Positions 8,397-18,338 of a stretch of 64,000 nt of DNA are shown piece after piece; within the stretch, counting starts at the first letter, position 1; each line of letters starts with the position of its first letter. Position numbers and translations under genes: made by a program. This stretch comes from Sphingomonas bisphenolicum (GTDB lineage: Bacteria > Pseudomonadota > Alphaproteobacteria > Sphingomonadales > Sphingomonadaceae), in the NCBI RefSeq assembly GCF_024349785.1, contig NZ_AP018817.1:3379501-3443500 (forward strand), written 5' to 3'. Under the pieces are notes generated by a model. It had not been told where the DNA came from. It did not search any database and saw nothing but the letters and a program-made list of their open reading frames with translations.

Positions 8397-9671
8397 ATGA
8401 TGCGCTTTTCCTTCGCCCTGCCCCTTCTGACCGCGATCGCGGTGCCGCAACCTGCCTGGGCGCAGGTGGCCGTGGCCGACAGCGGCGATACCGGCTGGAT
8501 GATCCTGTGCGCGCTGCTGGTGCTGCTGGCCGCGTTGCCGGGGCTGATGTTGCGCCATGCGGGGCAGGTCAATGTGCGCAGCGCCCTGTCGGTGACGGCG
8601 CAGGGCGCGGCTGTCGCGGCGGTCGCGGCGCTGACCTGGGGCATTGCGGGCTACAGCATCGCCTATGCGCCGGGCAGCGCCTGGCTGGGCGGCGGCGCGA
8701 ACCTGCTGCTCGCCAATCTCGCCCAGTTGCGTGACGGGCTGACGGTGCCCGAATCGGCCTTCGTCCTGTTCCAGCTTGCGATTGCGCTGCTCGCCGCCTG
8801 CCTGCTGGTGGGCGCAGTGGCGGAGCGGACGCGGATCGGCTGGTGGGTCGCCTTCACCCCGCTCTGGCTGCTGATCGTCTATGCCCCGGTCGCCCATGCG
8901 GTGTGGGGCGGCGGCTGGCTGGCCGATATGGGCGTCATGGATTTTGCCGGCGGGCTGGTGCTGCATGGCGTGGCGGGCTTTTCCGCCCTTGCCCTCTCCC
9001 TGATCGCGGGCGGGCGGCGCGAACCGTCCGATCCCGGCCACGCCCCGCTGCTGAGCCTGGCGGGCGGCGGGCTGCTGTGGGTCGGCCTGTCCGGCGTGGT
9101 CGGCGGCTGGGCGCTGGGCGCGACCGACGACGCCGCGACCGCCATCCTCAATCACCTCTTCGCCGCCTGCGCCGCGGCGCTGACCTGGGGGCTGCTCGAC
9201 CGGATGCTGAACGCCCGCACCAGCGCGACGGGCATACTGTCCGGCGCACTGGCCGGCATCGCCGCCATAGCGGCCAGCGCCGCGCTGGTGGGCACCGGCG
9301 GCGCGATGCTGATCGGCATCATCGCCGCCTGCGTCGCACGCACCGGCGGACGCATCCTCTCCGGCCGGGTCGATGACGGTGCAGGCGTCTTCGCCATCCA
9401 TGGGCTGGGCGGACTGACCGGCGTGCTGCTGCTGCCGCTGTTCGTCCTGCCGCTGATGGGCGGGGTCGGCTTCGACGCGAATATCTCGGTTGGCGGGGCG
9501 TTGACGGCCCAGGCCATCGGCCTGATCGTCGTGGCGCTGTGGGCGATGGTCGGCAGCGCGATCGCCGCGCTGGTCGTGTCGGTCGTCATCGCCATGCGGG
9601 TCGGCGCGCAGGAAGAGGCCGACGGCCTCGACGCCAGCCAGCACGGCCAGCAGGGCTGGGACTTCCGTTAA
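8397..9671 (+). CDS. Ammonium transporter (Amt family)
   Basis: 424 residues starting at the tandem ATGATG at 8397/8400. A signal sequence (residues 1-21, cleaved near QPAWA/Q) is followed by about eleven membrane helices, as in Amt/MEP channels. The twin pore histidines are retained in DFAGGLVLHGVAGF and GVFAIHGLGGLTG, and the Asp of DFAGG is present. AERTRIGWW matches the conserved cytoplasmic loop. It conducts NH3/NH4+ across the inner membrane. No glnK/PII gene is adjacent, unlike the usual glnK-amtB pair, so control by PII must act in trans. The downstream glycosyltransferase begins 4 bases after its stop. Confidence 0.93.
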   Translation: MMRFSFALPLLTAIAVPQPAWAQVAVADSGDTGWMILCALLVLLAALPGLMLRHAGQVNVRSALSVTAQGAAVAAVAALTWGIAGYSIAYAPGSAWLGGGANLLLANLAQLRDGLTVPESAFVLFQLAIALLAACLLVGAVAERTRIGWWVAFTPLWLLIVYAPVAHAVWGGGWLADMGVMDFAGGLVLHGVAGFSALALSLIAGGRREPSDPGHAPLLSLAGGGLLWVGLSGVVGGWALGATDDAATAILNHLFAACAAALTWGLLDRMLNARTSATGILSGALAGIAAIAASAALVGTGGAMLIGIIAACVARTGGRILSGRVDDGAGVFAIHGLGGLTGVLLLPLFVLPLMGGVGFDANISVGGALTAQAIGLIVVALWAMVGSAIAALVVSVVIAMRVGAQEEADGLDASQHGQQGWDFR

Positions 9672-9675
9672 GGCG

Positions 9676-10551
9676 ATGACGCCCCCCTCCTCTTCCGTCG
9701 CCCCCTCTTCCGTCGCCGTCGCTATCTTCGCGCATCAGGAAGAACGGCGGATCGGCGCCTGTCTGGCGTCCTTGCCGCTCGATCGGCCGGACACAATCTT
9801 CCATGTGCTGGTCAACGGCACGACCGACGCCACGGTCGCGCGGGCGCGGGCAGCGGCGGGCGGCCGGGCCAATGTGATCGTCCATGACATTCAGGCAGGC
9901 GGCAAGTCGCGGACCTGGAACCATATGGTGCATGATCTGCTGACCGGGTCCGAGGATGCGGTCGTCTTCCTGGATGGCGATGCCCAGATCGTGGCGGGCT
10001 CGATCGATGCGCTGGCCGCCGATCTGGCCGCCCATCCCCGCGCCAATGCCGCGTCGGGGATGCCGATGAACGGGCGGATGGCGGCAACCTATCGCGGCAC
10101 GCTCCACAGCGAAGGCGGGCTGTTCGGCGATCTCTATGCACTGTCTGGGAATTTCGTGCGGGCTATCCGCGCCCGCGGGCTGCGCCTGCCCGACGACCTG
10201 ATCGGCGACGACGGGCTGGTGGCGTCCTGGGCGCATACCGGACTGCAAAAGGATATCGCCTGGGATCTCGCCGGGATCGTGCCCTGCGACGATGCGGGCT
10301 TCTTGTGCGAGCAGGTCAGCCTGGCCCGACCCCCGACCTGGCGGATGCATTATAAGCGGCTGGTCAACTATTCGGTGCGTTTCTACCAGAACCGGATCGT
10401 GTCGGATATCATGACGCGCGAGGGACCGGTTGGCCTCCCCGCGCGTCTTGCAAGCCTCTATTCCGAATGGCTGCCCCGCTTCCGCCCGCGCCCCGGCCTC
10501 ACCGCCTGGTTCGACCGCAAGGCGCTTAAGAGAATGCGCGACGCGGTTTAA
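9676..10551 (+). CDS. Family 2 glycosyltransferase
   Basis: 291 residues. The GT-A start is AVAIFAHQEERRIGACLASL, and the metal/nucleotide-binding acidic motif is VVFLDGDAQIVAGS (about residues 92-105). A second acidic stretch follows in LPDDLIGDDGLVASW. The C-terminal third (MHYKRLVNYSVRFYQNRIV) is basic and aromatic, without clear membrane spans, so it is probably a peripheral inner-membrane enzyme. The acceptor and donor sugar cannot be inferred. It begins 4 bases after the ammonium transporter, suggesting co-transcription without an obvious functional link. Its stop overlaps that of the convergent transporter by 3 bases. Confidence 0.85.
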   Translation: MTPPSSSVAPSSVAVAIFAHQEERRIGACLASLPLDRPDTIFHVLVNGTTDATVARARAAAGGRANVIVHDIQAGGKSRTWNHMVHDLLTGSEDAVVFLDGDAQIVAGSIDALAADLAAHPRANAASGMPMNGRMAATYRGTLHSEGGLFGDLYALSGNFVRAIRARGLRLPDDLIGDDGLVASWAHTGLQKDIAWDLAGIVPCDDAGFLCEQVSLARPPTWRMHYKRLVNYSVRFYQNRIVSDIMTREGPVGLPARLASLYSEWLPRFRPRPGLTAWFDRKALKRMRDAV

Positions 10552-11882
10552 CGATCGCGGCCGGCCAGTTCCTTGTTCACGAACAGGGCGACCCCAGTCA
10601 CCACCGCACCCGACAGCAGATAGATGCCCGACGCGGCCAGGCCGAACTCGGCCGACACGAACAGAGCGACCAGCGGCGCGAAGCCCGCGCCCACCAGCCA
10701 GGCCAGGTCCGACGTCAGCGCCGACCCGGTATAGCGGGACGCGGTGCGGAAGTTGGAGGCGACGATGCCCGACGACTGGCCGAAGCTCAGCCCCAGCAGG
10801 ATGAAGCCCAGCACCATGAAGGCGACTTCGCCCAGATCGCCGCCGTTCAACAGCAGGGGCGCCGCGACCGCGAAGATGGCGATGCCCACGGCCGACCAGC
10901 CGATCAAAGTGCGGCGGCCCACCATGTCGGCGACGAAGCCCGACACGATGATCGCCAGCACGCCGACGAACGCGCCGATCACCTCGATCATCAGGAAGCG
11001 TTCCAGCGGCTGGTCGGTGTAGAGCGCGATCCAGGACAGCGGGAACACGGTGACCATGTGGAACAGCGCGAAGCTGGCCATCGGCGCGAAAGCGCCGATC
11101 ACGATGTTGCGCCCTTCGCTGCGGACGGTTTCGACGACCGGCGAAGGCTGTAGCTCGCGCGTTTCGAACAGCCGCTCGAACTCGTGCGTCACCACGATGC
11201 GCAGGCGGGCGAACAGCGCCACCACGTTGATCGCGAAGGCGACGAAGAAGGGATAGCGCCAGCCCCAGTCGAGGAAATCGGCGGTCGAGAGGGTGTTGAG
11301 GAAGAAGGCGAACAGGCCGGCCGCTACCATCAGCGCCAGCGGCGCGCCGAGTTGCGGCATCATCGCATACCAGCCGCGCTTGTTCTGCGGCGCGTTGAGC
11401 GAGAGCAAGGAGGCGAGGCCGTCCCAGGTGCCACCCAGCGCCACGCCCTGCCCGGCGCGGAACAGCGCCAGCAGGAAGGCGGCACCATGGCCGATCGTGT
11501 CATAGCCCGGAAGGAAGGCGATGGCCGCCGTCGATCCGCCCAGCAGGAACAGCGCAATGGTGAGTTTCACGCCGCGGCCATAGGCGCGATCGACCGCCAT
11601 GAAGATGAATGACCCGATCGGACGTGTGATGAAGGCGAGCGCGAAGATGGCGAAGGACCAGAGCGTCCCCATCAGCGGCGACATATAGGGGAAGATATGC
11701 GCCGGGAAGACGATGCAGGAGGCGATCGCATAAACGAAGAAGTCGAAAAATTCCGACGTGCGACCGATGATGACGCCGATCGCGATCTCGCCGGGCGCGA
11801 TCTTCTTGTGCCCATGCGCATGAAGCTGGCGCACGTCGCGTTCCGCCTGGGTCGAATTGGGCGTGGTCGTCGCGGAAGTCAT
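10548..11882 (-). CDS. MFS transporter, metabolite:H+ symporter (MHS) type
   Basis: 444 residues with twelve predicted membrane helices. I chose the ATG at 11882 (MTSATTTPNS); a longer frame adds 15 residues without similarity. The start of helix 1 reads IIGRTSEFFDFFVYAIASC, typical of the MHS subgroup (proline/betaine, citrate, shikimate carriers). The loop 2-3 motif is present as FITRPIGSFIFMAVDRAYGRG. QGVALGGTWDG matches the conserved helix-4/5 region. The substrate is not predictable. It is transcribed away from cyoA, and the two starts are about 160 bases apart. Confidence 0.88.
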   Translation of the reverse strand: MTSATTTPNSTQAERDVRQLHAHGHKKIAPGEIAIGVIIGRTSEFFDFFVYAIASCIVFPAHIFPYMSPLMGTLWSFAIFALAFITRPIGSFIFMAVDRAYGRGVKLTIALFLLGGSTAAIAFLPGYDTIGHGAAFLLALFRAGQGVALGGTWDGLASLLSLNAPQNKRGWYAMMPQLGAPLALMVAAGLFAFFLNTLSTADFLDWGWRYPFFVAFAINVVALFARLRIVVTHEFERLFETRELQPSPVVETVRSEGRNIVIGAFAPMASFALFHMVTVFPLSWIALYTDQPLERFLMIEVIGAFVGVLAIIVSGFVADMVGRRTLIGWSAVGIAIFAVAAPLLLNGGDLGEVAFMVLGFILLGLSFGQSSGIVASNFRTASRYTGSALTSDLAWLVGAGFAPLVALFVSAEFGLAASGIYLLSGAVVTGVALFVNKELAGRDR

Positions 11883-12045
11883 GGGGTAAAACGGACCTTC
11901 ATGCTGCGGGAACGATCCGTGCCGCACTTCGTTGCACGACGAATCATCCCGGTGATAAATTCACCCATGCCCTATTTTGCAGATGCACAGGGATAGGACA
12001 AAAGGTCCAATGTCGCGCGCCGGCCATCCTGATAATGCGGGCCGC

Positions 12046-13197
12046 ATGATAGCCCGTCATTCCGCCACCAAGCGCGCATTTCTGCGCCGAATCGCGCCAC
12101 TCCTGCTGCTGCCGCTGGGCGGATGCAACTGGGTGGTCCTGTCCCCCGCCGGCGACGTTGCAATGCAGCAACGCGACCTGATCCTCATTTCCACCGCGCT
12201 GATGCTGCTGATCATCATTCCGGTGATGGCGATGACGATCTGGTTCGCCTGGAAATATCGGGAGAAAGCGAAGGCGGAGGATTATGATCCCGACTGGGAT
12301 CATTCGACCAGCCTGGAGCTGCTGATCTGGTCGGCGCCGCTGCTGATCATCATCGCGCTGGGCGCGGTGACGTGGAGCAGCACCCATCTGCTCGACCCCT
12401 ATCGGCCGATCGAACGCGTCGATCAGGCGCGCAAGGTCGATCCGGCCGCCAAGCGGTTGCAGGTCGAAGTGGTGGCGATGGACTGGAAATGGGTGTTCAT
12501 CTATCCCGAGCTGGGCATCGCGACGGTGAACGAACTGGCCGCGCCGGTCGACCGGCCGATCGAGTTCAAGATCACCTCGTCCAGCATCATGAACAGCTTC
12601 TTCGTACCCGCGCTCGCCGGCCAGATCTACGCCATGCCGGGGATGCAGACGGTGCTGCACGCGGTCGCCAACAAGCCGGGCAATTATGAGGGTTTCTCCG
12701 CCAATTATTCGGGCGCCGGCTTCTCCAACATGCGTTTCCGCTTCCACGCGATGGATGAGGCCGGTTTCGACCAGTGGGTCGCCAAGGTGAAAGCCAGCGG
12801 CGCGACCCTGGACCGGGCGACCTACATCAAGCTGGAACAGCCCAGCGAAAAGGTGCCGCCTATGTATTTCGGCGGCGTTGAGCCCAAACTGTTCCACGCC
12901 GCGCTCAACATGTGCGTGCAGCCGGGCAAGAAGTGCATGGACGCGGTGATGATGACCGACATGCACGGCGGCGCGGGCAAGGAATCGGCACATGACGTCG
13001 AAGGGCTGCGCCATGACGGCACGATCGACGTGGGCGGCTATCATCCGGTCGAGCCGGGCAAGAAGGGCGAGATCGCCCAGCCCGCGGGCATGACCCCGGC
13101 GGCGGACCGCACCCCGGCCGCGCAGGGCCATCAGGCCCCCGGCCAGCAGGACGGCGATGGGCATGGCGGTGGCCATGCCGGTCATGAAGGCATGTGA
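12046..13197 (+). CDS. cyoA: Cytochrome bo3 ubiquinol oxidase subunit II
   Basis: 383 residues from the ATG at 12046; an ATG at 12010 in the same frame is an alternative. The signal ends in LPLGGC, a lipobox, as in E. coli CyoA. Two membrane helices follow (about residues 45-70 and 85-110), then a periplasmic cupredoxin-like domain (VVAMDWKWVFIYPE, SSSIMNSFFVPALAGQIYAMPGM, FSNMRFRF). The CuA ligands of cytochrome c oxidases are missing, consistent with a quinol oxidase. The last 110 residues are longer than in E. coli and end in a His/Gly/Gln-rich tail. First gene of cyoABCD-surf1-regBA. Confidence 0.96.
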   Translation: MIARHSATKRAFLRRIAPLLLLPLGGCNWVVLSPAGDVAMQQRDLILISTALMLLIIIPVMAMTIWFAWKYREKAKAEDYDPDWDHSTSLELLIWSAPLLIIIALGAVTWSSTHLLDPYRPIERVDQARKVDPAAKRLQVEVVAMDWKWVFIYPELGIATVNELAAPVDRPIEFKITSSSIMNSFFVPALAGQIYAMPGMQTVLHAVANKPGNYEGFSANYSGAGFSNMRFRFHAMDEAGFDQWVAKVKASGATLDRATYIKLEQPSEKVPPMYFGGVEPKLFHAALNMCVQPGKKCMDAVMMTDMHGGAGKESAHDVEGLRHDGTIDVGGYHPVEPGKKGEIAQPAGMTPAADRTPAAQGHQAPGQQDGDGHGGGHAGHEGM

Positions 13198-13253
13198 TCG
13201 CCCATGCCCTGCCCCCGTTCTTTCTTTTCTCTCTCGCCTGAAGGCTAGACGCC

Positions 13254-15272
13254 ATGTCCCCCTCCCCCGCCTCTGAAAATAGCGGCATCTGGAAGCTGAT
13301 ATTCGGTCGGCTCGACTGGAGTTCGCTCCCCCTGCACGAGCCGATCGTCGTCGGCACCTTCATCATGGTCATGCTCGGCGGCCTCGTCGTCGTCGCGGGC
13401 ATCACCAAGTATAAATTATGGGGCATGTTGTGGCGCGACTGGTTCACCACCGTCGACCATAAGCGCATCGGCATCATGTACATGATCCTGGGCCTCATCA
13501 TGTTCGTGCGCGGCTTTGCCGACGCGGTGATGATGCGCCTGCAGCAGGCGATGGCGTTCAACGGGTCGGAAGGCTATTTGAACGCCCATCATTACGACCA
13601 GATTTTCACGGCGCATGGCGTCATCATGATCTTTTTCGTCGCGATGCCGATGATCACCGGGATCATGAACTATATCGTCCCGCTCCAGATCGGCGCGCGC
13701 GACGTCAGCTTCCCCTTCCTCAACAATTTCAGTTTCTGGATGACTACGGCGGGTGCCGTCATCGTCATGATGTCGCTGTTCGTGGGCGAATTTGCGCGCA
13801 CCGGCTGGCTGGCCTATCCGCCGCTGTCGGGCATCGCCTATTCGCCGGGCGTGGGCGTCGACTATTATATCTGGGGCTTGCAGATTGCGGGCATCGGCAC
13901 GCTGCTGTCGGGCGTCAACCTGATCGCGACCATCGTGAAGATGCGCGCGCCGGGCATGAACATGATGAAGCTGCCGGTCTTCACCTGGACCTCGCTGTGC
14001 GCCAACGTGCTGATCGTGGCCGCCTTCCCGGTGCTGACCGCCGTTCTCGCACTGCTGTCGCTCGACCGCTATATCGGCACCGCCTTCTTCACCAACGACA
14101 TGGGCGGCAACCCCATGATGTATGTGAACCTGATCTGGATCTGGGGTCACCCGGAAGTCTATATCCTCATCCTGCCGCTGTTCGGCGTGTTCAGCGAAGT
14201 CACCGCGACCTTCTCGAACAAGCGCCTCTTCGGCTACAGCTCGATGGTCTATGCGACGGTCGTCATCGCGATCCTGTCCTATCTCGTGTGGCTGCACCAC
14301 TTCTTCACCATGGGATCGGGCGCCAGCGTCAACAGCTTCTTCGGCATCACGACGATGGTCATTTCCATCCCGACCGGCGCGAAGCTCTTCAACTGGCTGT
14401 TCACCATGTATCGCGGCCGCATCCGGTTCGACCTGCCGATGATGTGGACCGTCGCCTTCATGCTGACCTTCACCGTCGGCGGGATGACCGGCGTGCTGCT
14501 CGCCGTGCCGCCCGCCGACTTCGTGCTGCACAACTCGCTGTTCCTGATCGCGCATTTCCATAATGTGATCATCGGCGGCGTGCTGTTCGGCCTGTTCGCA
14601 GCGATCAATTACTGGTGGCCCAAGGCGTTCGGCTTCACGCTGGACACCAAATGGGGCAAGCGCAGCTTCTGGCTGTGGGTCGTGGGCTTCTGGTTCGCCT
14701 TCATGCCGCTCTATATCCTCGGCCTGATGGGCGTGACCCGCCGGATGCGCGTGTTCGACGATCCAAGCCTCCAGATCTGGTTCCAGATCGCCGCCTTCGG
14801 CGCGCTGATGATCGCCGCCGGCATCGCCTGCATGTTCGTCCAGTTCGCGGTCAGCATCATCAACCGCGAGAAGCTGCGCGACACTACGGGCGATCCGTGG
14901 AACGGCCGCACGCTTGAATGGGCGACCAGTTCGCCCCCGCCAGACTATAATTTCGCCTTCACGCCCGTCATCCATGACAATGACGCCTGGGCCGACATGA
15001 AGAAGCGCGGCTATCAGCGGCCGCTGTCGGGGTACGAAGCGATCCATATGCCGTCCAACACCGGCACCGGCATCATCATCGCCGGACTGTCCGTCGCCTT
15101 CTCGGTCGGCATGATCTGGTACATCTGGTGGCTCGCGGGCCTCAGCTTCGCCGGCATCCTCGCTGTCGCGATCGGCCATACCTTCAACTATAAGCGCGAC
15201 TTCTACATCCCCAAGGATGTGGTCGAGCGTACCGAGGGCGAGCGCACCGCGCTGCTCGCGACCCAGGGTTAA
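13254..15272 (+). CDS. cyoB: Cytochrome bo3 ubiquinol oxidase subunit I
   Basis: 672 residues, matching the usual CyoB length of about 663. Catalytic heme-copper subunit that reduces O2 to water with quinol electrons while pumping protons across the inner membrane. CuB/heme ligands are visible in [12 protein letters not shown] (His and the cross-linked Tyr), WLHHFFTMG (His pair) and [11 protein letters not shown] (heme-binding His residues). [18 protein letters not shown], a quinol-oxidase hallmark, is retained. The K-channel region ([11 protein letters not shown]) is intact. It starts 56 bases after cyoA, and cyoC follows after 6 bases. Confidence 0.98.
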   Translation: MSPSPASENSGIWKLIFGRLDWSSLPLHEPIVVGTFIMVMLGGLVVVAGITKYKLWGMLWRDWFTTVDHKRIGIMYMILGLIMFVRGFADAVMMRLQQAMAFNGSEGYLNAHHYDQIFTAHGVIMIFFVAMPMITGIMNYIVPLQIGARDVSFPFLNNFSFWMTTAGAVIVMMSLFVGEFARTGWLAYPPLSGIAYSPGVGVDYYIWGLQIAGIGTLLSGVNLIATIVKMRAPGMNMMKLPVFTWTSLCANVLIVAAFPVLTAVLALLSLDRYIGTAFFTNDMGGNPMMYVNLIWIWGHPEVYILILPLFGVFSEVTATFSNKRLFGYSSMVYATVVIAILSYLVWLHHFFTMGSGASVNSFFGITTMVISIPTGAKLFNWLFTMYRGRIRFDLPMMWTVAFMLTFTVGGMTGVLLAVPPADFVLHNSLFLIAHFHNVIIGGVLFGLFAAINYWWPKAFGFTLDTKWGKRSFWLWVVGFWFAFMPLYILGLMGVTRRMRVFDDPSLQIWFQIAAFGALMIAAGIACMFVQFAVSIINREKLRDTTGDPWNGRTLEWATSSPPPDYNFAFTPVIHDNDAWADMKKRGYQRPLSGYEAIHMPSNTGTGIIIAGLSVAFSVGMIWYIWWLAGLSFAGILAVAIGHTFNYKRDFYIPKDVVERTEGERTALLATQG

Positions 15273-15278
15273 TCCATC

Positions 15279-15923
15279 ATGGCAAGCGCATCTCCGATCG
15301 ACCCCGCCTTCCTCGACAAGGACGGCAACCCGCTCTTCCATCTGGAACATGAGCCGCATCATCCCGAAGGGTCCAGCACCATGCTGGGCTTCTGGATGTA
15401 CCTGATGAGCGATTGCCTCATCTTCGCCTGCCTGTTCGCCACCTATGCGGTGCTGGGCGGCAACTATGCGGCGGGACCGGGGCCGAAGGATCTGTTCGAT
15501 CTGCCGCTGGTGGCGGTGAACACGGCCATGCTGCTCTTCTCCTCCATCACCTATGGCTTCGCCATGCTGGCGATGGAGGAGAACCGGGTCGGCGCGACGC
15601 AGGGCTGGCTGGCCGTCACCGGCCTGTTCGGCCTCGCCTTCCTCAGCATCGAAATGTACGAATTCGCGCACCTCATCCATGAGGGCGCGACGCCGATGCG
15701 GTCGGGCTTCCTGTCGGCCTTCTTCACGCTGGTCGGCACCCACGGGCTGCACGTCACCTTCGGCTGCATCTGGCTGGTGACGCTGATGGTGCAGGTCGCG
15801 AAAAAGGGCCTGATACCCGCCAACCAGCGCCGCCTGATGTGCCTCAGCATGTTCTGGCACTTCCTCGACGTCATCTGGATCGGCGTCTTCACCTTTGTCT
15901 ATCTGATGGGAATGCTGCGATGA
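15279..15923 (+). CDS. cyoC: Cytochrome bo3 ubiquinol oxidase subunit III
   Basis: 214 residues and five membrane helices, as expected of a bo3 subunit III (E. coli 204). The N-terminus [20 protein letters not shown] lies on the cytoplasmic side. Helices III-V carry [17 protein letters not shown] and [14 protein letters not shown], the family signature around the conserved Glu and His. It stabilises the catalytic subunit and does not bind cofactors. It follows cyoB by 6 bases, and its TGA overlaps the cyoD ATG (ATGA), so translation is coupled. Confidence 0.97.
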   Translation: MASASPIDPAFLDKDGNPLFHLEHEPHHPEGSSTMLGFWMYLMSDCLIFACLFATYAVLGGNYAAGPGPKDLFDLPLVAVNTAMLLFSSITYGFAMLAMEENRVGATQGWLAVTGLFGLAFLSIEMYEFAHLIHEGATPMRSGFLSAFFTLVGTHGLHVTFGCIWLVTLMVQVAKKGLIPANQRRLMCLSMFWHFLDVIWIGVFTFVYLMGMLR

Positions 15924-16306
15924 GCGATGCCGCCCACCCCAAACCCGGCCATGACCACCCCGACGCCCATGCGGGCGCGCATGGCAGCATGGGCAGCTAC
16001 ATGATCGGCTTCGGCCTGTCGGTGATCCTGACGGCCATCCCCTTCTGGCTGGTCATGGCCAGCGTCTTCGCCAATCCGCAGGCCACCGCGATCATCATCA
16101 TGGCCTTCGCCGTCGTGCAGATCGTGGTGCATATGATTTACTTCCTGCACATGAACACCCGTTCCGAAGGCGGCTGGTCGATGATGGCGCTGATCTTCAC
16201 GCTGGTGCTGGTCGTCATCACCCTGTCCGGGTCGATGTGGGTCATGTATCATCTCAATCATAACATGATGCCCATGTCGCAGCATGACATGAGCCAGATG
16301 CCGTGA
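15920..16306 (+). CDS. cyoD: Cytochrome bo3 ubiquinol oxidase subunit IV
   Basis: 128 residues starting at ATG 15920 inside the cyoC stop. The His/Asp-rich cytoplasmic start ([17 protein letters not shown]) precedes the family block [19 protein letters not shown]. Three membrane helices follow, including [20 protein letters not shown] Met/His-rich tail ([21 protein letters not shown], residues 112-128) is longer than in E. coli CyoD (109 residues) and could bind copper, which is my inference. It assists heme/CuB assembly of subunit I. The stop overlaps the start of the SURF1 gene. Confidence 0.95.
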   Translation: MSDAAHPKPGHDHPDAHAGAHGSMGSYMIGFGLSVILTAIPFWLVMASVFANPQATAIIIMAFAVVQIVVHMIYFLHMNTRSEGGWSMMALIFTLVLVVITLSGSMWVMYHLNHNMMPMSQHDMSQMP

Positions 16307-17016
16307 AAGCCATGGACCCCCGCCCCGAAAAGGCGGGGTTCCCGGTCGGCCTGACGCTGGCCGCGCTGATCCTGTTCGTCGGCCTCATTGCGCTCGGCGT
16401 CTGGCAGGTGGAGCGGCTGGCATGGAAGCGCGACCTCATCGCCCGCGTCGATGTCCGCATCCACGCCGCGCCGGTGCCGGCTCCGGCCAGCGCAACCCAG
16501 GCCGACGAATATCGCCGCGTCACCGCCACCGGCGCCTTCCTGCATGACAAGGCCGCGCTGGTGCAGGCCGCCACGGTGCGCGGCGCGGGCTATTGGGTTC
16601 TGACCCCGCTGCGTCAGGCGAACGGCGTGATTCTCCTCGTCAACCGCGGCTTCGTGCCACCGGAAGCCAAGGCCCGCTACGATCGGCCGCAGGGCGTGGT
16701 GCGCGTCACCGGCCTGCTGCGCCTGACCGAACCGGGCGGCGGCTTCCTGCGCAGCAACGATCCCGCCGCCGACCGCTGGTATTCGCGCGACGTCGCCGCC
16801 ATCACGACCGCACGCAATCTCAGGTCGATAGCGGGCTATTTCATCGACGCGCAGGCCGGCCCTTCGCCCGACGTGCTGCCGGTGGGCGGGCTGACCGTCG
16901 TCAGCTTCCCCAACAACCATCTGCAATATGCCATCACCTGGTTCATACTGGCGGCGATGGTCGCCGGGGCCTATAGCCTGGTCATGCGCCAGTCTGGAAA
17001 AGATCGCCGGGGATGA
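16303..17016 (+). CDS. SURF1-family oxidase assembly protein
   Basis: 237 residues from GTG 16303, which overlaps the cyoD stop; ATG 16312 is an alternative start. Two membrane helices (about 15-35 and 207-228) flank a periplasmic domain, the standard SURF1 layout. LIALGVWQVERLAWKRDLI is the conserved N-terminal block. GYWVLTPLR and LLVNRGFVP are core motifs, and FPNNHLQYAITWF matches the C-terminal signature. SURF1 assists heme insertion, best known for heme-aa3 cytochrome c oxidases, so its placement with a bo3 quinol oxidase is informative. It overlaps the sensor kinase start by 4 bases. Confidence 0.93.
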   Translation: MKAMDPRPEKAGFPVGLTLAALILFVGLIALGVWQVERLAWKRDLIARVDVRIHAAPVPAPASATQADEYRRVTATGAFLHDKAALVQAATVRGAGYWVLTPLRQANGVILLVNRGFVPPEAKARYDRPQGVVRVTGLLRLTEPGGGFLRSNDPAADRWYSRDVAAITTARNLRSIAGYFIDAQAGPSPDVLPVGGLTVVSFPNNHLQYAITWFILAAMVAGAYSLVMRQSGKDRRG

Positions 17017-18338
17017 CTGCACAGCCGGGAAGACGCGCGCGCTGGCTGCCGAGCCGGTGGCCCGCCGACGCAGCCGGGCGCCGCAACATGGCGTTGCTGG
17101 TGCAATTGCGCTGGATCGCCATCGCCGGGCAGGTCGCGACGATCCTGTTCGTCCATTTCGGCATGGACATCCACCTGCCGCTGCCATCGATGCTGGTCGT
17201 GCCGTGCATCGCAGCGGCGATGAACATCGGCAGCCTGATGGTGCTGCGCAGGCGCACCGACATCACCCATGCCGAGCTGTTCCTGGCGCTGTTGTTCGAC
17301 GTGTTCGCGCTGACCACCCAACTTTATCTGAGCGGCGGCGCGACCAATCCGTTCGTGTCGCTCTATCTGGTGCAGGTGGCGCTGGGCGCGGTGCTGCTGC
17401 ATCGCTGGAGCGTATGGGGAATCGTGGCGGTATCGATGCTCTGCGCGGCGATGCTGGCCTTCGTCTACCGTCCGCTCGACCTCAGCGAAACGCTGGAAGG
17501 GCATCTGTTCGACCTGCATATTGTCGGCACCTGGATCTGCATCACCATGATCGCGGTGCTGCTGGTGCTGTTCATGACCCGCGTGACCCGCAACCTGCAA
17601 CAGCGGGAGGCCTATCTGGCGGAACTGCGGCAGCAGGCGGTCGAGGAAGAGCATATCGTACGGATGGGCCTGCTGGCATCGGGCGCGGCGCATGAACTGG
17701 GCACGCCTCTCGCCCAGCTCGCCGTGGTGCTGGGCGACTGGCGGCACATGCCGGAGATCAAGACGCACCCCGCACTGGTCGAGGAAGTGGGAGAGATGGA
17801 AGCGGCAGTGCAACGCTGCAAGACCATCCTGACCGGCATCCTCATGTCCGCGGGGGAGGCGCGCGGCGAAGCGCCGCAGATCACCAACGTCCGCGATTTC
17901 ATCGACATCATCGCGCGCGACTGGCGGATCGCCAATCCGGGTATGCCGCTGCGCTGCGATTTCGGCCCGCATGAATATCCGCGCATCATCGCCGATCCGG
18001 TGATCCGCCAGGCGGTGACCAACCTGCTGGACAATGCGCGCGAGGCGGGCGCGACCTATATCAACATGATGGTCAGCCGCGACAGCCAGTGGCTGCACAT
18101 CGCGGTGCGCGACAATGGCCGTGGCTTCGACGCGGCGATGCTGGCCGATGTCGGCAAACCCTATCGGTCGAGCAAGGGCAAGCAGGGCGGCGGCCTCGGC
18201 CTCTTCCTGGTGGTCAATGTCGTGCGCAAGCTGGGCGGGCGGGTCGACGCCAGCAATGGTGCGGAGGGCGGCGCGATGATCCTGCTGCGCCTGCCGCTCT
18301 CGACGCTGGCGCTGGAGGAGGCGAATGATGACGGATGA
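17013..18338 (+). CDS. regB: RegB/PrrB/ActS-type redox sensor histidine kinase
   Basis: 441 residues. Six membrane helices span about 27-188. GGATNPF (108-114) is the conserved ubiquinone-binding motif of RegB. The H-box LLASGAAHELGTPLAQL places the phosphoacceptor at H227. C269 in AVQRCKTIL corresponds to the redox-active cysteine known from Rhodobacter RegB. The ATP-binding lid carries NLLDNAREAGA, DNGRGF (367-372) and GGGLGLFLV. It senses the quinone pool and cytosolic redox state and phosphorylates RegA. The 3' end overlaps regA by 14 bases. Being downstream of a quinol oxidase, it may regulate the oxidase that consumes its own signal. Confidence 0.94.
   Translation: MTAQPGRRARWLPSRWPADAAGRRNMALLVQLRWIAIAGQVATILFVHFGMDIHLPLPSMLVVPCIAAAMNIGSLMVLRRRTDITHAELFLALLFDVFALTTQLYLSGGATNPFVSLYLVQVALGAVLLHRWSVWGIVAVSMLCAAMLAFVYRPLDLSETLEGHLFDLHIVGTWICITMIAVLLVLFMTRVTRNLQQREAYLAELRQQAVEEEHIVRMGLLASGAAHELGTPLAQLAVVLGDWRHMPEIKTHPALVEEVGEMEAAVQRCKTILTGILMSAGEARGEAPQITNVRDFIDIIARDWRIANPGMPLRCDFGPHEYPRIIADPVIRQAVTNLLDNAREAGATYINMMVSRDSQWLHIAVRDNGRGFDAAMLADVGKPYRSSKGKQGGGLGLFLVVNVVRKLGGRVDASNGAEGGAMILLRLPLSTLALEEANDDG

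Noticed and set aside
13416..15860. Long minus-strand open frame opposite cyoB and cyoC
   Set aside because: His/Asp/Glu-rich mirror of membrane-protein codons; the plus-strand genes are unmistakable.
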